Positions 11,570 to 23,778 are shown, counted from the first letter of the stretch. The stretch: DNA of 64,000 nt from Craterostigma plantagineum (GCA_027422505.1 JAPQWV010000123.1:682001-746000); one strand, 5' to 3'. Translations and numbers: made by a program. Notes: generated by a model from the sequence alone, not told the origin.

Positions 11570-12510
11570 AAATGATGTGTGAAAATGTGCGAAAAATGTT
11601 GTCCCGAGAAATTTCGTTGAGAGAGTGAGTCGCGAAAACTTCGAAGATCCGGAAAATTTCTCAGTTTGAAAAAAAAAATCTCAGTTTTATAAGTTTCTCG
11701 GGTTGAAAAATTCGCGGGTTGAGAAAGAGCAGCTGTGTGAGAGAGACCGCGAAAAAATCGTGAAGTGTGAACTGAGAAAGTTTCGCAACTGAAAAATTTC
11801 TCGGCCAAGAGCAGTGAAAAATTTCTCGGTTTCGAAATTTCTCAGCCTGAGAAAAAAGAAATTTCTCAGCTATGAAATTTCTCGGCCAAGAGCAGTGAAA
11901 ATTTCTCGGTTTCGAAATTTCTCAGCCTGAGAAGAAAGTTTCTCGGTTTCGAAATTTCTCACCCTGAGAAAAAAAAATTTTCTCGGCTAAGAAATTTCTC
12001 GGCCAAGAACAGTGAAAAATTTCTCGGTTTCAAAAAATTTTCTCGGTTTTGCAAAATTTCTCGGATTTGAAAAAAATTTCTCAGTTTTGGCAAAAATTTT
12101 CGGATTTGAAAAAAATTTCTCAGTTTTAGCAAAATTTCTTGGGCAGGGAAAGTTTCTCAGGCCAGCGAAATTTTCTCAGGCAAACTTTCTCGGCTAAGAA
12201 ATTCTCGGCTTAAAAAATTTCTCGGCTAAGAATTTTCTCGGGTATGAAAATTTCTCGGCCAGTGAAAGTTTCTCGGCCAGCGAAATTTTCTCAGGCAAAC
12301 TTTCTCGGCTAAGAAATTCTTGGCCTAAAAAAAAATTTCTCGGCTAAGAATTTTCTCGGGTATGAAAATTTCTCGGCCGGTGAAAGTTTCTCGGCCAGCG
12401 AAATTTTCTCAGACAAACTCTCTCGACTAAGAAATTCTCGGCCAAAAAAAATTTCTCGGCTAAGAAGTTTCTCGGGTATGAAAATTTCTCGGCCAAGAAC
12501 AGTTTAAAAG
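11570..12510. repeat. TTCTCGG-saturated non-coding array of element A
   Basis: Dozens of copies of AAATTTCTCGG(C/T) and close variants at irregular spacing. From about 12150 to 12490 they organise into three tandem copies of a unit of roughly 118 bp (GTTTCTCGGCCAGCGAAATTT start). No conserved ORF. It lies between the leader and the ORF remnants. Confidence 0.8.
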
Positions 12511-12740
12511 CTGCGCGACTTTTACCAGAAAATCAACTCGTTTTCACTCAAATCTCACTCAAAATCGACGACACTTGTTCCAAAACTTTAGAAAGGCATT
12601 CCTAAACACATAATCAACCTTGGGATGTATGAAAACAACAAAACGAGGTCGATATCGCACAAAAACTGAAAGTGACGAAAATTATTTTCAAGCAATTTTT
12701 CACTCAAATCTTGCTTAAAACACGCAAATTCGGTCGCGTT

Positions 12741-12754
12741 GGGCTCTGATACCA
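12741..12754 (-). promoter_or_regulatory. Element A primer binding site (tRNA-Met)
   Basis: Minus strand TGGTATCAGAGCCC, two bases inside the 5' LTR (12757-13090). It defines the minus-strand orientation. Confidence 0.88.
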
Positions 12755-12756
12755 AT

Positions 12757-13090
12757 TGTTGGTCCGAGTTCTACCCAAACGAACAACTTCGGACGGATTA
12801 AACATGCCTAATAGATCGGAATCGAGAACGGGCATGGGGCTTGGTGGTGTTCTTGAGGAGGCTCTCTCACTCTAACATATGTTTATTTTATCTACACACA
12901 CAAGCACTCCTAACTATGTGTTAGGGTTTTAGTATTTATACCACAAGTTGGTATATCATACTTGGGCCCTTGTGTAAGCCCATTACAAAATAGCTACGGG
13001 CTAGCCCATAACGACCTAGCCCAAATTAACTAAAAGCTAACCAACAAAGATAATATAATGAAATTGAACACTACAAAATATTTTCTAACA
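12757..13090 (-). repeat. Element A 5' LTR
   Basis: 334-bp direct repeat of 8581-8915, with the primer site just inside and CGTAG duplication outside. Confidence 0.9.
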
Positions 13091-13817
13091 CGTAGTATAG
13101 CGTATATATCCGATAGACTGATCTTTGTTACTGGCCTGACATTGGTAAGTAATGGCGTAGACGCAGAAACGTTTTCTAGATCCATCCTATAAAAAATAAA
13201 CATAAACTGTTAAGTCAGAACTAAAAAACGAAATTACAGAATAGATTAAGGAACTGTACACATGAACAAAGGAATTCTCACTGTTTGCGGAACTCCAAAA
13301 CCGACGGGCCATCTCCATTAATATAAAGAGCACTTGAAGAGGTTGTATTCAGATATAAACCACCTGATTAAATAATACAAGTACAAATATTTGTTGAGCA
13401 GAAAACAGTACGTCGACATACAAAACACCTTGAAACATCCGTGGATTGATATTCGTCACAATAATCACAGTATCGTCGCCGACAATTCCTTTCAGTCTCT
13501 TATAAAACTCGCGCGACTTCTCATCCCAAGCAGTAACAGTTGCACGGCAGCCGCTATAGATAGAAACAGTTCCTTATCGACAATTGAAAAAATGAAGACT
13601 ATGAATGAGAATAATAAGATTGTTGGGAAAAAAGCATACCCTTCCAGAATTATATTTACCATTGTCCGCGATGAATTCCCGTTACCACTGTCATCCGGCT
13701 CAACAATGGATGAAACCATTGCAATGACATCTAGTGGGTGGGGGTGTGTGTGAAATGTCTTTGATTATAACTCCACTCCAAGCAAAAGGAATACATAACC
13801 ATTCTATAGAGATAAGG

Positions 13818-16294
13818 TGTAATACCCGTAAATTTAATACGGGATTATTTTTGTAATGTTCGGAATTAATGAAGATGATTTTCGAACGAAATCGAATTTT
13901 TGGGAGCGAGCCGAAAATGTTGGTTGGGCCGAAATTGTTTAGGAAGTCCAAGTAATAAAATAGATCAAGTGATACTCAAGCCCAAATAAATAGAAAAGCC
14001 CAATTTGAGGTAATCCATGTATGAAACAAAATGACCCAATTAAGTTAAAATAATGAGATAAGGACAAGGTTGCTTAATTTAAGGGAAACCACGTTGAAGA
14101 CCATGCTTTGGGAAGATATTTTAGCTTAAAATAATCATTATTTGGCCAAGGAGAAAACGTGAGATAGGAAGCAAAAAGAATTAGTAAAACCCTCATTTGC
14201 CCATCTCTAATCAACGTGAAGAACATTTGAAGAAAATAGGAATTTGCTTGGCGAGTTTATCAAGTTCTCAACCTAGGGAATTATCTAAACAAGCTAAGGA
14301 GGTAAGAACCTTGTTTAGCGAAATTTAATCCTCCATAAGCTTACGGTTTCTAATATTTTATACGGGTTGATGATTGGTCGAAGTTGAAGCATCGAGAGGA
14401 GCCGATTCTTGGAGAAGTCGAGTTGAGCTTCAAGATAGAGGATTTCAAATTTGGCTTGGAGGATAGGTAGGTGGTTTATACCCCTACATACCCTTTTAAA
14501 GTAGATTAAATTCCGAAATTTTTAGAATTCGATTTGGAAGGCCAATCGAATTTTATGTTTTTAAGTTTTACGATTTTTGATAATTTTCGTGGTAGGCTAT
14601 AAATGTGTTTTGACGTGATTCCGAACTCAATATATGAGTTCATGAGATGGATGATTTGATCGATGTGTATGTGACGAAGAACATGTTTGAATTTCTGGAA
14701 AATGTCGAAATTTGTAAAAGATGTCGAAACCCCTTGAAAAATGTCGGGGCCGTTGTTTCTGAAAAATGTCGAAGCCTCATAAATGTCGAGACCATGATTT
14801 CTGAAAAATGTCGAAATCATTTAAAAATGTCGAGTTCATTTAAAAATGTCGAAATCATTTAAAAATGTCGAAATCATTTAAAAATGTCGAGTTCATCGTA
14901 AAATGTCGAAATCATTTAAAAATGTCGAGTTCATTGTAAAATGTCGAAATCATGGTAAAATGTCGATATCATAGAAATGTCGAGACATACCAAAAATGTC
15001 GAGCGAAGAATGTCGAGGCCTCTAACAAAAATGTCGATATACAAACCTTAGAAATGTCGAGTCCTTTCACTAAACATCTCGACTTTTATCAATTATGCAA
15101 CTCGACATCTCTTATAATTCACCTCGAAATCCATCTATTAACTATCTCGACATTTTTCTACTGCACAACTTAAATCGCCCGACTTTTTACCGAAAACCCT
15201 AAAACAGTATCCAAATATTTTAAATAAATGGTTTTAAGCTCAAATCAGTTTTAAATAAAATATTTTCGTACTATAACATATATTTTCGGGTCAACCCATA
15301 TTTTAAATTATAAAAATATTATTTTTTTGGAATTTCAAACCATTGGCCTAGTACCGGGTTTTAATAAAGTATAATATTTTACGAGTTATACTAATTACGA
15401 GTTTATGAAACGTGTGATGTGTTCATGTGATTGTTTTGTATGTGCATATCACAACATACACGTGTGAGAGATTGTTGTACCGTATTTGTACGGTGATGCC
15501 TTACGGTGTCGGAAGAGTGGGGTAGAGTTACCGATGTTGGTAGTCAGGTCTAGACTCGATAGGGCACCTGGTGGGAGAGGGGGTTTGCGACACCCATCTA
15601 CTCGGGATTGAGCCACCCGAGGTGTACACCACCGATATTTTATTGGCTCAGGGACGGCAGACAGATGAGAGATTCCTGTCTACCCGGGTAGTGGTAGACT
15701 ACTCGGGGAGTTACACCAAGGTGTAACACCGTCGGGTTGAGATGGTGTGCGGAGGGAGCGACCCGGCGAGGCCGGCGTGGGCTACCGCATGATTATGGCG
15801 TACCTTGCCATGCGCGCGTGGGTGCCGAGTCTAGCCTAGGGCCCTGATATGTGATGAGACGTGAAATAAGTCGAGCGTGCATATTTCATGTGCGAGGACA
15901 TGGGATTGGGTTGAGTGCACGCACGCATATGCATTGCATGTTTTTACTGCCACCTACTGGGCGTTTTTGCTCAGGGTTTTATTTTATAGGTGAGACTGCG
16001 CCCGACACCGATGGGTGTCAGGGCTAGCTGTAGGCGGGCTGGCGGCGGTGACTCCACGGGCTTTTGAGGGCGGAGCGGTACATGGGACGCGACCTGTGGA
16101 GAAGCGTAGTTTAGTTTAGTCGGGTTAGATTTTGGGGCTTCGGCCCGGTGTGTAAAAATGACGCTTTTTGTAAAACCCGACCTTTGATATCAAATGTAAA
16201 TTATTTTATTAAAAGCTTTTAATAAATGGGGTCCTCCGCGACTCCTGTTGCGGAAATCCGCCAATTATTCTAATTAGGAAGTAGGGTCGCGACA
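13818..16294 (+). repeat. Gypsy-1 5' LTR
   Basis: 2477 bp, starts TGTAATACCCG, ends CGACA, and is followed by GG and the primer site. It contains the ATGTCGA word array at about 14690-15150 and a GC-richer segment at about 15530-16130 (GCACCTGGTGGG, CACCCATCTACTCGGG). Confidence 0.95.
14690..15150. repeat. ATGTCGA word array in gypsy-1 LTR
   Basis: More than twenty copies of AAATGTCGA(A/G), often alternating with ATCATTTAAA or TTCATTTAAA. After about 15065 the word appears in the opposite orientation (TCGACAT). The same array is in the other LTR at about 21850-22310. It has open frames only because the word lacks stops in some frames. Confidence 0.85.
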
Positions 16295-16296
16295 GG

Positions 16297-16308
16297 TGGT
16301 ATCAGAGC
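16297..16308 (+). promoter_or_regulatory. Gypsy-1 primer binding site (tRNA-Met)
   Basis: TGGTATCAGAGC, two bases after the 5' LTR end. Confidence 0.92.
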
Positions 16309-16449
16309 GCTAGGTTTTAGGTTCTGAAGACTGTCCATGTACCGCCGCTCAGAAGCCGGGAGAACCAGCCTCGCCTGTAAGTGTTGTGTGTTAATGTGAT
16401 TATGTGAGCTGATATGTGGTTGTTTATATGTGCCATCTAGTATTCGAGA

Positions 16450-19400
16450 ATGTCGAGGGGTAGACCTAGACGAGAGTTTGTAGGAGAAACGAGTCGACGG
16501 GACGAACCTGAGTCCCCGACTCCTGAACACGAGACCATTCGACGGCTGACTGAATTAATACAGCGTCAGTCAGACCAGATCAATAACTTGATCAATCACC
16601 GGAGCTCATCTGAGCACCATTCCTCCCCACAACCCGATCGTGTGGAAATCATTGGGGAGAGGTTCCGCAAATTGAATCCCCCAAATTTTTCCGAGGCCGC
16701 CAACCCTGCGGTGGCCGAGGACTGGATCGGCACTATTGAAGACCTGTTTGTTTATAGCCACGTGCCGAACAATGAGAAAGTGCTGTGTGCCGTTTCCCTA
16801 CTTCGGGGAAGTGCACGATTCTGGTGGAACACGGTGAAGGTGTTGGAAGATCCTGCAACCATGACTTGGGAGCGTTTCAGAGAATTGTTCTACGAAAAGT
16901 ACTTCACTACTCATGACCAAGAACAGCGAATGTACGAATTCATGAACCTGAAACAAGGGCGAATGCCAGTTGCAGAATACATTCGCAAGTTCGAGGAGTT
17001 ATCCCGCTTTGCTCCTCATCTCGTAGCAACGAACGCTCTCAAAGTTACGAGATTCCTTCGGGGACTGAAACCCGAATTCTACCGAGACCTCAGCGTGGCA
17101 GGTGTGCGTCAGCTGGAATTTCGTCAGGCAACAGAACGGGCCTTAATTGCTGAGCAGGCAGAAGGAGTAGTAAGAGAGGCTCAGGAAGTAAACCGGAAGA
17201 GGGAGGCTCAGCAAGGTGGAAGCAGTCAGAAACGCCCATTCTTCGGCAAGGGCCCGAAGAATAGAGGAAATCGAGCGGGTCAGCAGATGTGGCGCCCGAA
17301 CACTTATCAGGGACCGACCAACGTCCCTAATCGACCACCGAACCCGGCGCCCCAATGCCAAAAATGCGGGCGGAACCACTTTGGCGTCTGCTACGGACCT
17401 CGGACGGGACAGAGTCTTCAATGCTTTCGGTGTGGAGAGACCGGACATATAGCATGGAACTGCACGAAGGGTCAGCCTCTACCACAGAATCCACCACAGA
17501 AATCGACCCGACCTCCACCCGTACCTGCGAGGGTTTTCACAATAACAAACGAGGAGGCGGAGGCGAATCCAGCCGTAGTGACTGGTACGTTGAATATCTT
17601 TCACGTACCATCTTCCATTCTGATTGACTCCGGAGCCACACATTCGTTTGTGTCGGCCAGTTTTGTGACCCGGGCGGGAATATATCCTACCCATTCTTCG
17701 TGCAACTACATAGTTTCCCTACCTCACGGAGATCCAACTAGGACGAACTTAGTAGTAGAAAACTGTCCCGTGAGAATTGAGGGTCGGGAATTGAATGTAG
17801 ATTTGATAGTGATCCCGATGAATGATTACGACATCATATTCGGGATGGATTGGCTCTCGAAGTACGGAGCAATCATAGACTGTGCGAAGAAAGTAGTTAG
17901 GTTTGAATCGACCGAGGGAGGCGAGTTTGAATTTTCGGGAAAGACGAACAATAAATCAATCCTTAGGATTTCTGCTCTGAAAGCTCAGCGACTCGTAAAT
18001 ACGGGTTGCGAAGCATTTCTGATCTTTGCGGTGAAAGCCGAAGAATCTCCTCAGCCAAAACTAGAGGAAGTTCCTATAATAAAGGAGTATCCCGATGTGT
18101 TTCCCGAGGATCTCCCGGGATTACCGCCGAATCGGGAAATAGAATTTGTAATCGATCTTGTGCCTGGAGCTGCCCCTATTTCTAAAGCCCCGTATCGGCT
18201 AGCACCGAATGAACTGCGGGAGTTGAAAGAGCAACTGGAGGAATTATTGCAGAAGGGTTTCATTCAACCTAGTTTCTCGCCCTGGGGAGCCCCGGTACTT
18301 TTCGTAAAGAAGAAAGACGGGTCAATGAGATTATGTATAGACTATCGTGAACTTAATAAGATCACGATAAAGAACAAATACCCGTTGCCGAGGATAGATG
18401 ATTTATTCGATCAATTACAAGGGGCAACGGTGTTCTCAAAGATCGACCTGCGTTCCGGTTATCATCAGTTGAAAATCCGTGAAAAGGATGTTCCGAAAAC
18501 TGCGTTTAGCACGAGGTACGGCCACTACGAATTCTTGGTCATGCCTTTCGGGCTAACGAATGCTCCTGCCGCTTTCATGGATCTAATGAACCGAGTATTT
18601 AAAGAGTTCCTAGACCGTTTCGTTATCGTATTTATCGACGATATCCTCGTATACTCGAAGACGAAGGAGGAACACGAGGAACATCTGAGGACGGTCCTTG
18701 GAATCCTTCGGGAGAAACAGTTGTTCGCTAAATTTAAGAAATGTGAATTCTGGTTGGAACAAGTGGCATTTCTGGGGCACATCATTTCGGGGAGCGGGAT
18801 TGCGGTGGACCCCAGCAAGATTGAAGCGATAGAAAATTGGCCACGACCGACCACTCCCACTGAAGTAAGGAGTTTTCTCGGGCTTGCTGGATATTACCGG
18901 AAGTTTATCAGAGACTTCTCCAGCATTGCCTCAACGCTCACAAACCTGACAAAGAAGAATGTCTCGTTCAAATGGAATGAACAATGCGAGCAAAGTTTTC
19001 AGGAGTTGAAGAAGAGACTGACAACTGCTCCAGTCTTAGCAATTCCTTCGGGTACTGAAGGATTTTCGGTATACAGTGATGCCTCGAAGAATGGCTTGGG
19101 GTGTGTATTAATGCAAAACGGGAAGGTAATTGCATACGCCTCCCGACAGTTGAAGCCGTACGAGAAGAATTACCCCACCCATGATCTTGAACTCGCCGCA
19201 GTAGTGTTTGCTCTAAAAATCTGGCGACACTATCTGTACGGAGAAAGGTGCGAGATCTTTACAGATCACAAAAGCCTAAAGTACTTCTTCACACAGAAGG
19301 AGTTGAATATGAGGCAAAGACGATGGCTCGAGCTAGTGAAGGACTACGACTGCGTGATTAACTATCACCCAGGAAAAGCTAACGTGGTCGCAGACGCGTT

Positions 19401-20943
19401 GAGCCGAAAAGCCGTGAATACCGAATTGTGCCAACTCGGAGTTGAAGTAATTCACTTCGGGGAGATTGAGACGAGATTGGCAGCGTTGACTCTCAAACCG
19501 ACGCTGTTAGATCGAATCATCGGCGCACAAAAGAAAGATGAATTATACCTGAAGATTCGGGGTGAACAAGATGAAGATGTTCCGTCGGAATTTGAATTCC
19601 GAGAAGACGGGAGCTTACGATTCAGAAGTCGGTTGTACGTGCCTAAGGATGAAGAAATCCGTCGAACTTTAATGAATGAGGCACACACTACGACCTACTC
19701 AGTACATCCTGGTGCCACGAAGATGTATCGGGATTTACGAATGAATTACTGGTGGCCTGGCATGAAAAGAGATGTTGCTGCATTCGTAAGTCGATGTCTG
19801 ACTTGTCAACAGATCAAGGCAGAACATCAAAGGCCGGCAGGAATGTTACAACCGTTGACGATTCCTGAATGGAAGTGGGACCACATAACAATGGACTTCG
19901 TCGTCGGGTTACCCAAAACGGTGAAAGGATATGATGCAATCTGGGTAATCGTTGATAGATTAACGAAATCTGCCCACTTTCTACCGATCAACCAGACTTA
20001 TCCCATGGAGAAGTTCGCAGAGATATACATTCAAGAAATAGTGAGACTACATGGGATTCCGATGTCGATCGTTTCCGATCGCGATTCAAGATTTCTATCT
20101 CAATTCTGGGGGAGCTTGCAGAAGGCTTTAGGGACCAAACTGTCGTTTAGTTCAGCCTATCATCCCCAGACGGACGGGCAATCGGAGAGAACGATCCAAA
20201 CGCTCGAAGATATGTTAAGGGCGTGTGTTCTGGATTTCCGAGGAAGCTGGAGTAAATACATCCCGTTGATCGAATTTTCGTATAACAACAGCTTTCAAGC
20301 GACGATCGGAATGGCACCTTACGAAGCCTTGTATGGGCGTAAATGCCGATCCCCAGTACATTGGGATGAAATCGGTGAGAAGGCGTTATTAGGTCCCGAA
20401 ATGATTCGTGAGATGACCGAAGCTGTTAGTAAGATTCGGGAGAGGATGCAAACGGCCCAAAGTCGTCAGAAGAATTACGCGGATAAAAGACGAAGGCCGT
20501 TGGAATTTGAAGAAGGCGATCAAGTCTTCTTGAAAATATCACCGATGAAAGGAGTTAAGAGATTCGGACGAAAAGGAAAGTTGAGTCCGAGATACATAGG
20601 ACCCTTTCATATTTTGAAAAGAGTCGGTGAAGTAGCGTACCAGTTAGAACTACCGACATCACTAGCACAAGTCCATGACGTCTTCCATGTATCTACGTTA
20701 CGGAAGTACGTTCCGGATCCGAGTCATGTGCTACGAAGTGAGACGCTTCATCAACAATTGAGACCGGACCTAAGCTATGAAGAAAGGCCGGTGGAGATTT
20801 TAATGTACGAGGTGAAGCGACTTCGAAATAAGAACATCCCCCTAGTGAAGGTCTGGTGGCGGAACCAGACAATGGAGGAAGCCACTTGGGAGCGAGAAGA
20901 TGAGATGAGAGAAAAGTACCCCGAGTTGTTTACGACGACTTAA
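16450..20943 (+). CDS. Gag-pol polyprotein of gypsy-1 (chromovirus)
   Basis: A single 1497-residue frame making the capsid and all replication enzymes of the retrotransposon. The start is the first ATG, about 140 bp after the primer site. Order: gag/capsid (about 60-240), two zinc-knuckle-like motifs (CQKCG..., then [14 protein letters not shown] from C325), aspartic protease [11 protein letters not shown] with D393, reverse transcriptase with FIDD at 728-731, RNase H with VYSDASKNG (D877) and [10 protein letters not shown], integrase HHCC around 1085-1118, and D1149, D1210, E1246 in the D-x-D-35-E arrangement. The C-terminus ([14 protein letters not shown]...VKVWWRN...ATWERE) looks like a chromodomain, thought to steer integration to marked chromatin. 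All catalytic residues I checked are present and there is no stop, so it may be functional. Translated as one fused frame, as usual in this lineage. Confidence 0.96.
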   Translation: MSRGRPRREFVGETSRRDEPESPTPEHETIRRLTELIQRQSDQINNLINHRSSSEHHSSPQPDRVEIIGERFRKLNPPNFSEAANPAVAEDWIGTIEDLFVYSHVPNNEKVLCAVSLLRGSARFWWNTVKVLEDPATMTWERFRELFYEKYFTTHDQEQRMYEFMNLKQGRMPVAEYIRKFEELSRFAPHLVATNALKVTRFLRGLKPEFYRDLSVAGVRQLEFRQATERALIAEQAEGVVREAQEVNRKREAQQGGSSQKRPFFGKGPKNRGNRAGQQMWRPNTYQGPTNVPNRPPNPAPQCQKCGRNHFGVCYGPRTGQSLQCFRCGETGHIAWNCTKGQPLPQNPPQKSTRPPPVPARVFTITNEEAEANPAVVTGTLNIFHVPSSILIDSGATHSFVSASFVTRAGIYPTHSSCNYIVSLPHGDPTRTNLVVENCPVRIEGRELNVDLIVIPMNDYDIIFGMDWLSKYGAIIDCAKKVVRFESTEGGEFEFSGKTNNKSILRISALKAQRLVNTGCEAFLIFAVKAEESPQPKLEEVPIIKEYPDVFPEDLPGLPPNREIEFVIDLVPGAAPISKAPYRLAPNELRELKEQLEELLQKGFIQPSFSPWGAPVLFVKKKDGSMRLCIDYRELNKITIKNKYPLPRIDDLFDQLQGATVFSKIDLRSGYHQLKIREKDVPKTAFSTRYGHYEFLVMPFGLTNAPAAFMDLMNRVFKEFLDRFVIVFIDDILVYSKTKEEHEEHLRTVLGILREKQLFAKFKKCEFWLEQVAFLGHIISGSGIAVDPSKIEAIENWPRPTTPTEVRSFLGLAGYYRKFIRDFSSIASTLTNLTKKNVSFKWNEQCEQSFQELKKRLTTAPVLAIPSGTEGFSVYSDASKNGLGCVLMQNGKVIAYASRQLKPYEKNYPTHDLELAAVVFALKIWRHYLYGERCEIFTDHKSLKYFFTQKELNMRQRRWLELVKDYDCVINYHPGKANVVADALSRKAVNTELCQLGVEVIHFGEIETRLAALTLKPTLLDRIIGAQKKDELYLKIRGEQDEDVPSEFEFREDGSLRFRSRLYVPKDEEIRRTLMNEAHTTTYSVHPGATKMYRDLRMNYWWPGMKRDVAAFVSRCLTCQQIKAEHQRPAGMLQPLTIPEWKWDHITMDFVVGLPKTVKGYDAIWVIVDRLTKSAHFLPINQTYPMEKFAEIYIQEIVRLHGIPMSIVSDRDSRFLSQFWGSLQKALGTKLSFSSAYHPQTDGQSERTIQTLEDMLRACVLDFRGSWSKYIPLIEFSYNNSFQATIGMAPYEALYGRKCRSPVHWDEIGEKALLGPEMIREMTEAVSKIRERMQTAQSRQKNYADKRRRPLEFEEGDQVFLKISPMKGVKRFGRKGKLSPRYIGPFHILKRVGEVAYQLELPTSLAQVHDVFHVSTLRKYVPDPSHVLRSETLHQQLRPDLSYEERPVEILMYEVKRLRNKNIPLVKVWWRNQTMEEATWEREDEMREKYPELFTTT

Positions 20944-20966
20944 ATTTCGGGGACGAAATTTCTATA

Positions 20967-20977
20967 AGGGGGGAGGA
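20967..20977 (+). promoter_or_regulatory. Gypsy-1 polypurine tract
   Basis: AAGGGGGGAGGA-like purine run directly before the 3' LTR, 24 bp after the gag-pol stop. Confidence 0.88.
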
Positions 20978-23454
20978 TGTAATACCCGTAAATTTAATAC
21001 GGGATTATTTTTGTAATGTTCGGAATTAATGAAGATGATTTTCGAACGAAATCGAATTTTTGGGAGCGAGCCGAAAATGTTGGTTGGGCCGAAATTGTTT
21101 AGGAAGTCCAAGTAATAAAATAGATCAAGTGATACTCAAGCCCAAATAAATAGAAAAGCCCAATTTGAGGTAATCCATGTATGAAACAAAATGACCCAAT
21201 TAAGTTAAAATAATGAGATAAGGACAAGGTTGCTTAATTTAAGGGAAACCACGTTGAAGACCATGCTTTGGGAAGATATTTTAGCTTAAAATAATCATTA
21301 TTTGGCCAAGGAGAAAACGTGAGATAGGAAGCAAAAAGAATTAGTAAAACCCTCATTTGCCCATCTCTAATCAACGTGAAGAACATTTGAAGAAAATAGG
21401 AATTTGCTTGGCGAGTTTATCAAGTTCTCAACCTAGGGAATTATCTAAACAAGCTAAGGAGGTAAGAACCTTGTTTAACGAAATTTAATCCTCCATAAGC
21501 TTACGGTTTCTAATATTTTATACGGGTTGATGATTGGTCGAAGTTGAAGCATCGAGAGGAGCCGATTCTTGGAGAAGTCGAGTTGAGCTTCAAGATAGAG
21601 GATTTCAAATTTGGCTTGGAGGATAGGTAGGTGGTTTATACCCCTACATACCCTTTTAAAGTAGATTAAATTCCGAAATTTTTAGAATTCGATTTGGAAG
21701 GCCAATCGAATTTTATGTTTTTAAGTTTTACGATTTTTGATAATTTTCGTGGTAGGCTATAAATGTGTTTTGACGTGATTCCGAACTCAATATATGAGTT
21801 CATGAGATGGATGATTTGATCGATGTGTATGTGACGAAGAACATGTTTGAATTTCTGGAAAATGTCGAAATTTGTAAAAGATGTCGAAACCCCTTGAAAA
21901 ATGTCGGGGCCGTTGTTTCTGAAAAATGTCGAAGCCTCATAAATGTCGAGACCATGATTTCTGAAAAATGTCGAAATCATTTAAAAATGTCGAGTTCATT
22001 TAAAAATGTCGAAATCATTTAAAAATGTCGAAATCATTTAAAAATGTCGAGTTCATCGTAAAATGTCGAAATCATTTAAAAATGTCGAGTTCATTGTAAA
22101 ATGTCGAATTCATGGTAAAATGTCGATATCATAGAAATGTCGAGACATACCAAAAATGTCGAGCGAAGAATGTCGAGGCCTCTAACAAAAATGTCGATAT
22201 ACAAACCTTAGAAATGTCGAGTCCTTTCACTAAACATCTCGACTTTTATCAATTATGCAACTCGACATCTCTTGTAATTCACCTCGAAATCCATCTATTA
22301 ACTATCTCGACATTTTTCTACTGCACAACTTAAATCGCCCGACTTTTTACCGAAAACCCTAAAACAGTATCCAAATATTTTAAATAAATGGTTTTAAGCT
22401 CAAATCAGTTTTAAATAAAATATTTTCGTACTATAACATATATTTTCGGGTCAACCCATATTTTAAATTATAAAAATATTATTTTTTTGGAATTTCAAAC
22501 CATTGGCCTAGTACCGGGTTTTAATAAAGTATAATATTTTACGAGTTATACTAATTACGAGTTTATGAAACGTGTGATGTGTTCATGTGATTGTTTTGTA
22601 TGTGCATATCACAACATACACGTGTGAGAGATTGTTGTACCGTATTTGTACGGTGATGCCTTACGGTGTCGGATGAGTGGGGTAGAGTTACCGATGTTGG
22701 TAGTCAGGTCTAGACTCGATAGGGCACCTGGTGGGAGAGGGGGTTTGCGACACCCATCTACTCGGGATTGAGCCACCCGAGGTGTACACCACCGATATTT
22801 TATTGGCTCAGGGACGGCAGACAGATGAGAGATTCCTGTCTACCCGGGTAGTGGTAGACTACTCGGGGAGTTACACCAAGGTGTAACACCGTCGGGTTGA
22901 GATGGTGTGCGGAGGGAGCGACCCGGCGAGGCCGGCGTGGGCTACCGCATGATTATGGCGTACCTTGCCATGCGCGCGTGGGTGCCGAGTCTAGCCTAGG
23001 GCCCTGATATGTGATGAGACGTGAAATAAGTCGAGCGTGCATATTTCATGTGCGAGGACATGGGATTGGGTTGAGTGCACGCACGCATATGCATTGCATG
23101 TTTTTACTGCCACCTACTGGGCGTTTTTGCTCAGGGTTTTATTTTATAGGTGAGACTGCGCCCGACACCGATGGGTGTCAGGGCTAGCTGTAGGCGGGCT
23201 GGCGGCGGTGACTCCACGGGCTTTTGAGGGCGGAGCGGTACATGGGACGCGACCTGTGGAGAAGCGTAGTTTAGTTTAGTCGGGTTAGATTTTGGGGCTT
23301 CGGCCCGGTGTGTAAAAATGACGCTTTTTGTAAAACCCGACCTTTGATATCAAATGTAAATTATTTTATTAAAAGTTTTTAATAAATGGGGTCCTCCGCG
23401 ACTCCTGTTGCGAAAATCCGCCAATTATTCTAATTAGGAAGTAGGGTCGCGACA
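20978..23454 (+). repeat. Gypsy-1 3' LTR
   Basis: Same length as the 5' LTR (2477 bp). Differences noted at positions matching 14328, 14948, 15113, 15514, 16225 and 16253 of the first copy. It ends CGACA before GGAGGGAGC. Confidence 0.95.
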
Positions 23455-23683
23455 GGAGGGAGCAAACCTGGTAAGTAAATCTGCAAACTGGCATTTGTCT
23501 CCAAATACAGAGACGAACGAAACTAAAATTTCTCTCTTTTTATCATAAGATCATGAGCAACACTTTGAGACATAGTCGTGCGTCTATTGTAACGTATCAT
23601 ATTGAAAACAGACATCCCTCTTCAAGTAGCCGATCAAATTTTTCCACCAGCGCACTATTAATTGTAGCCTCCATGAGAGTATC

Positions 23684-23778
23684 CTATAACAAAACAAAAA
23701 AAATTAGGGGGGGGGGGGGGGGGGGGCGTGGAGGGGGGGGGGGGGTGGGAAATTGCATATAAAGTAAAAATTTAATAC
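23684..23778 (-). other. RPA-like gene intron 1 with G20 and G13 tracts
   Basis: The donor GAAGAG|GTATTAA and acceptor GTTATAG|GATACT bound a 95-bp intron. Most of it is a homopurine run on the plus strand: 20 G (23707-23726), a short break, then 13 G (23733-23745). A homopolymer like this is prone to sequencing and replication slippage, so its length is uncertain. Confidence 0.7.

Larger units (their letters stand above)
8581..13090 (-). mobile_element. Element A: pol-less sirevirus-like LTR retrotransposon
   Basis: Two LTRs (8581-8915 and 12757-13090) begin TGTTGGTCC and end TAACA, and 5-bp duplications CGTAG flank the element (8576-8580, 13091-13095). The primer site (12754-12741) and polypurine tract (8927-8916) are both on the minus strand, which fixes the orientation. 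The 3.84-kb interior has no gag, protease, integrase or reverse transcriptase. It holds a leader, a TTCTCGG-saturated region, three hairpin repeats and degenerate ORF pieces homologous to the post-pol part of element B (57.5-58.1 kb). It is therefore a non-autonomous deletion derivative that presumably used proteins of a relative. I count roughly 15 differences between its LTRs, so it is older than the gypsy element at 13818. Confidence 0.85.
13818..23454 (+). mobile_element. Gypsy-1: near-intact Tekay/Del-like chromovirus
   Basis: A 9637-bp Ty3/gypsy element. Both LTRs are 2477 bp (13818-16294 and 20978-23454). The order is tRNA-Met primer site at 16297, one long gag-pol frame (16450-20943), and polypurine tract AGGGGGGAGGA ending at 20977. 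Comparing the LTRs by eye I found about six differences, so the insertion is recent. The pol order PR-RT-RH-INT and the C-terminal chromodomain-like segment place it in the chromoviruses. The flanking 5-mers (TAAGG left, GGAGG right) are not identical, which is odd for so young an element. It interrupts the RPA-like gene. Confidence 0.95.

Noticed and set aside
14690..15150. CRISPR-like regular repeat
   Set aside because: Eukaryotic LTR context, repeat word only 7-9 bp, irregular spacing, spacers not unique, no cas genes.
14506..15173. Small ORFs in the gypsy-1 LTR (both strands, duplicated at 21666-22333)
   Set aside because: Consist of the ATGTCGA word translated (KNVEI, KCR repeats). Identical in both LTRs and explained by the repeat.
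17143..17694. Several overlapping ORFs inside gag of gypsy-1
   Set aside because: Shadows of the 1497-codon frame, with no homology or start context.
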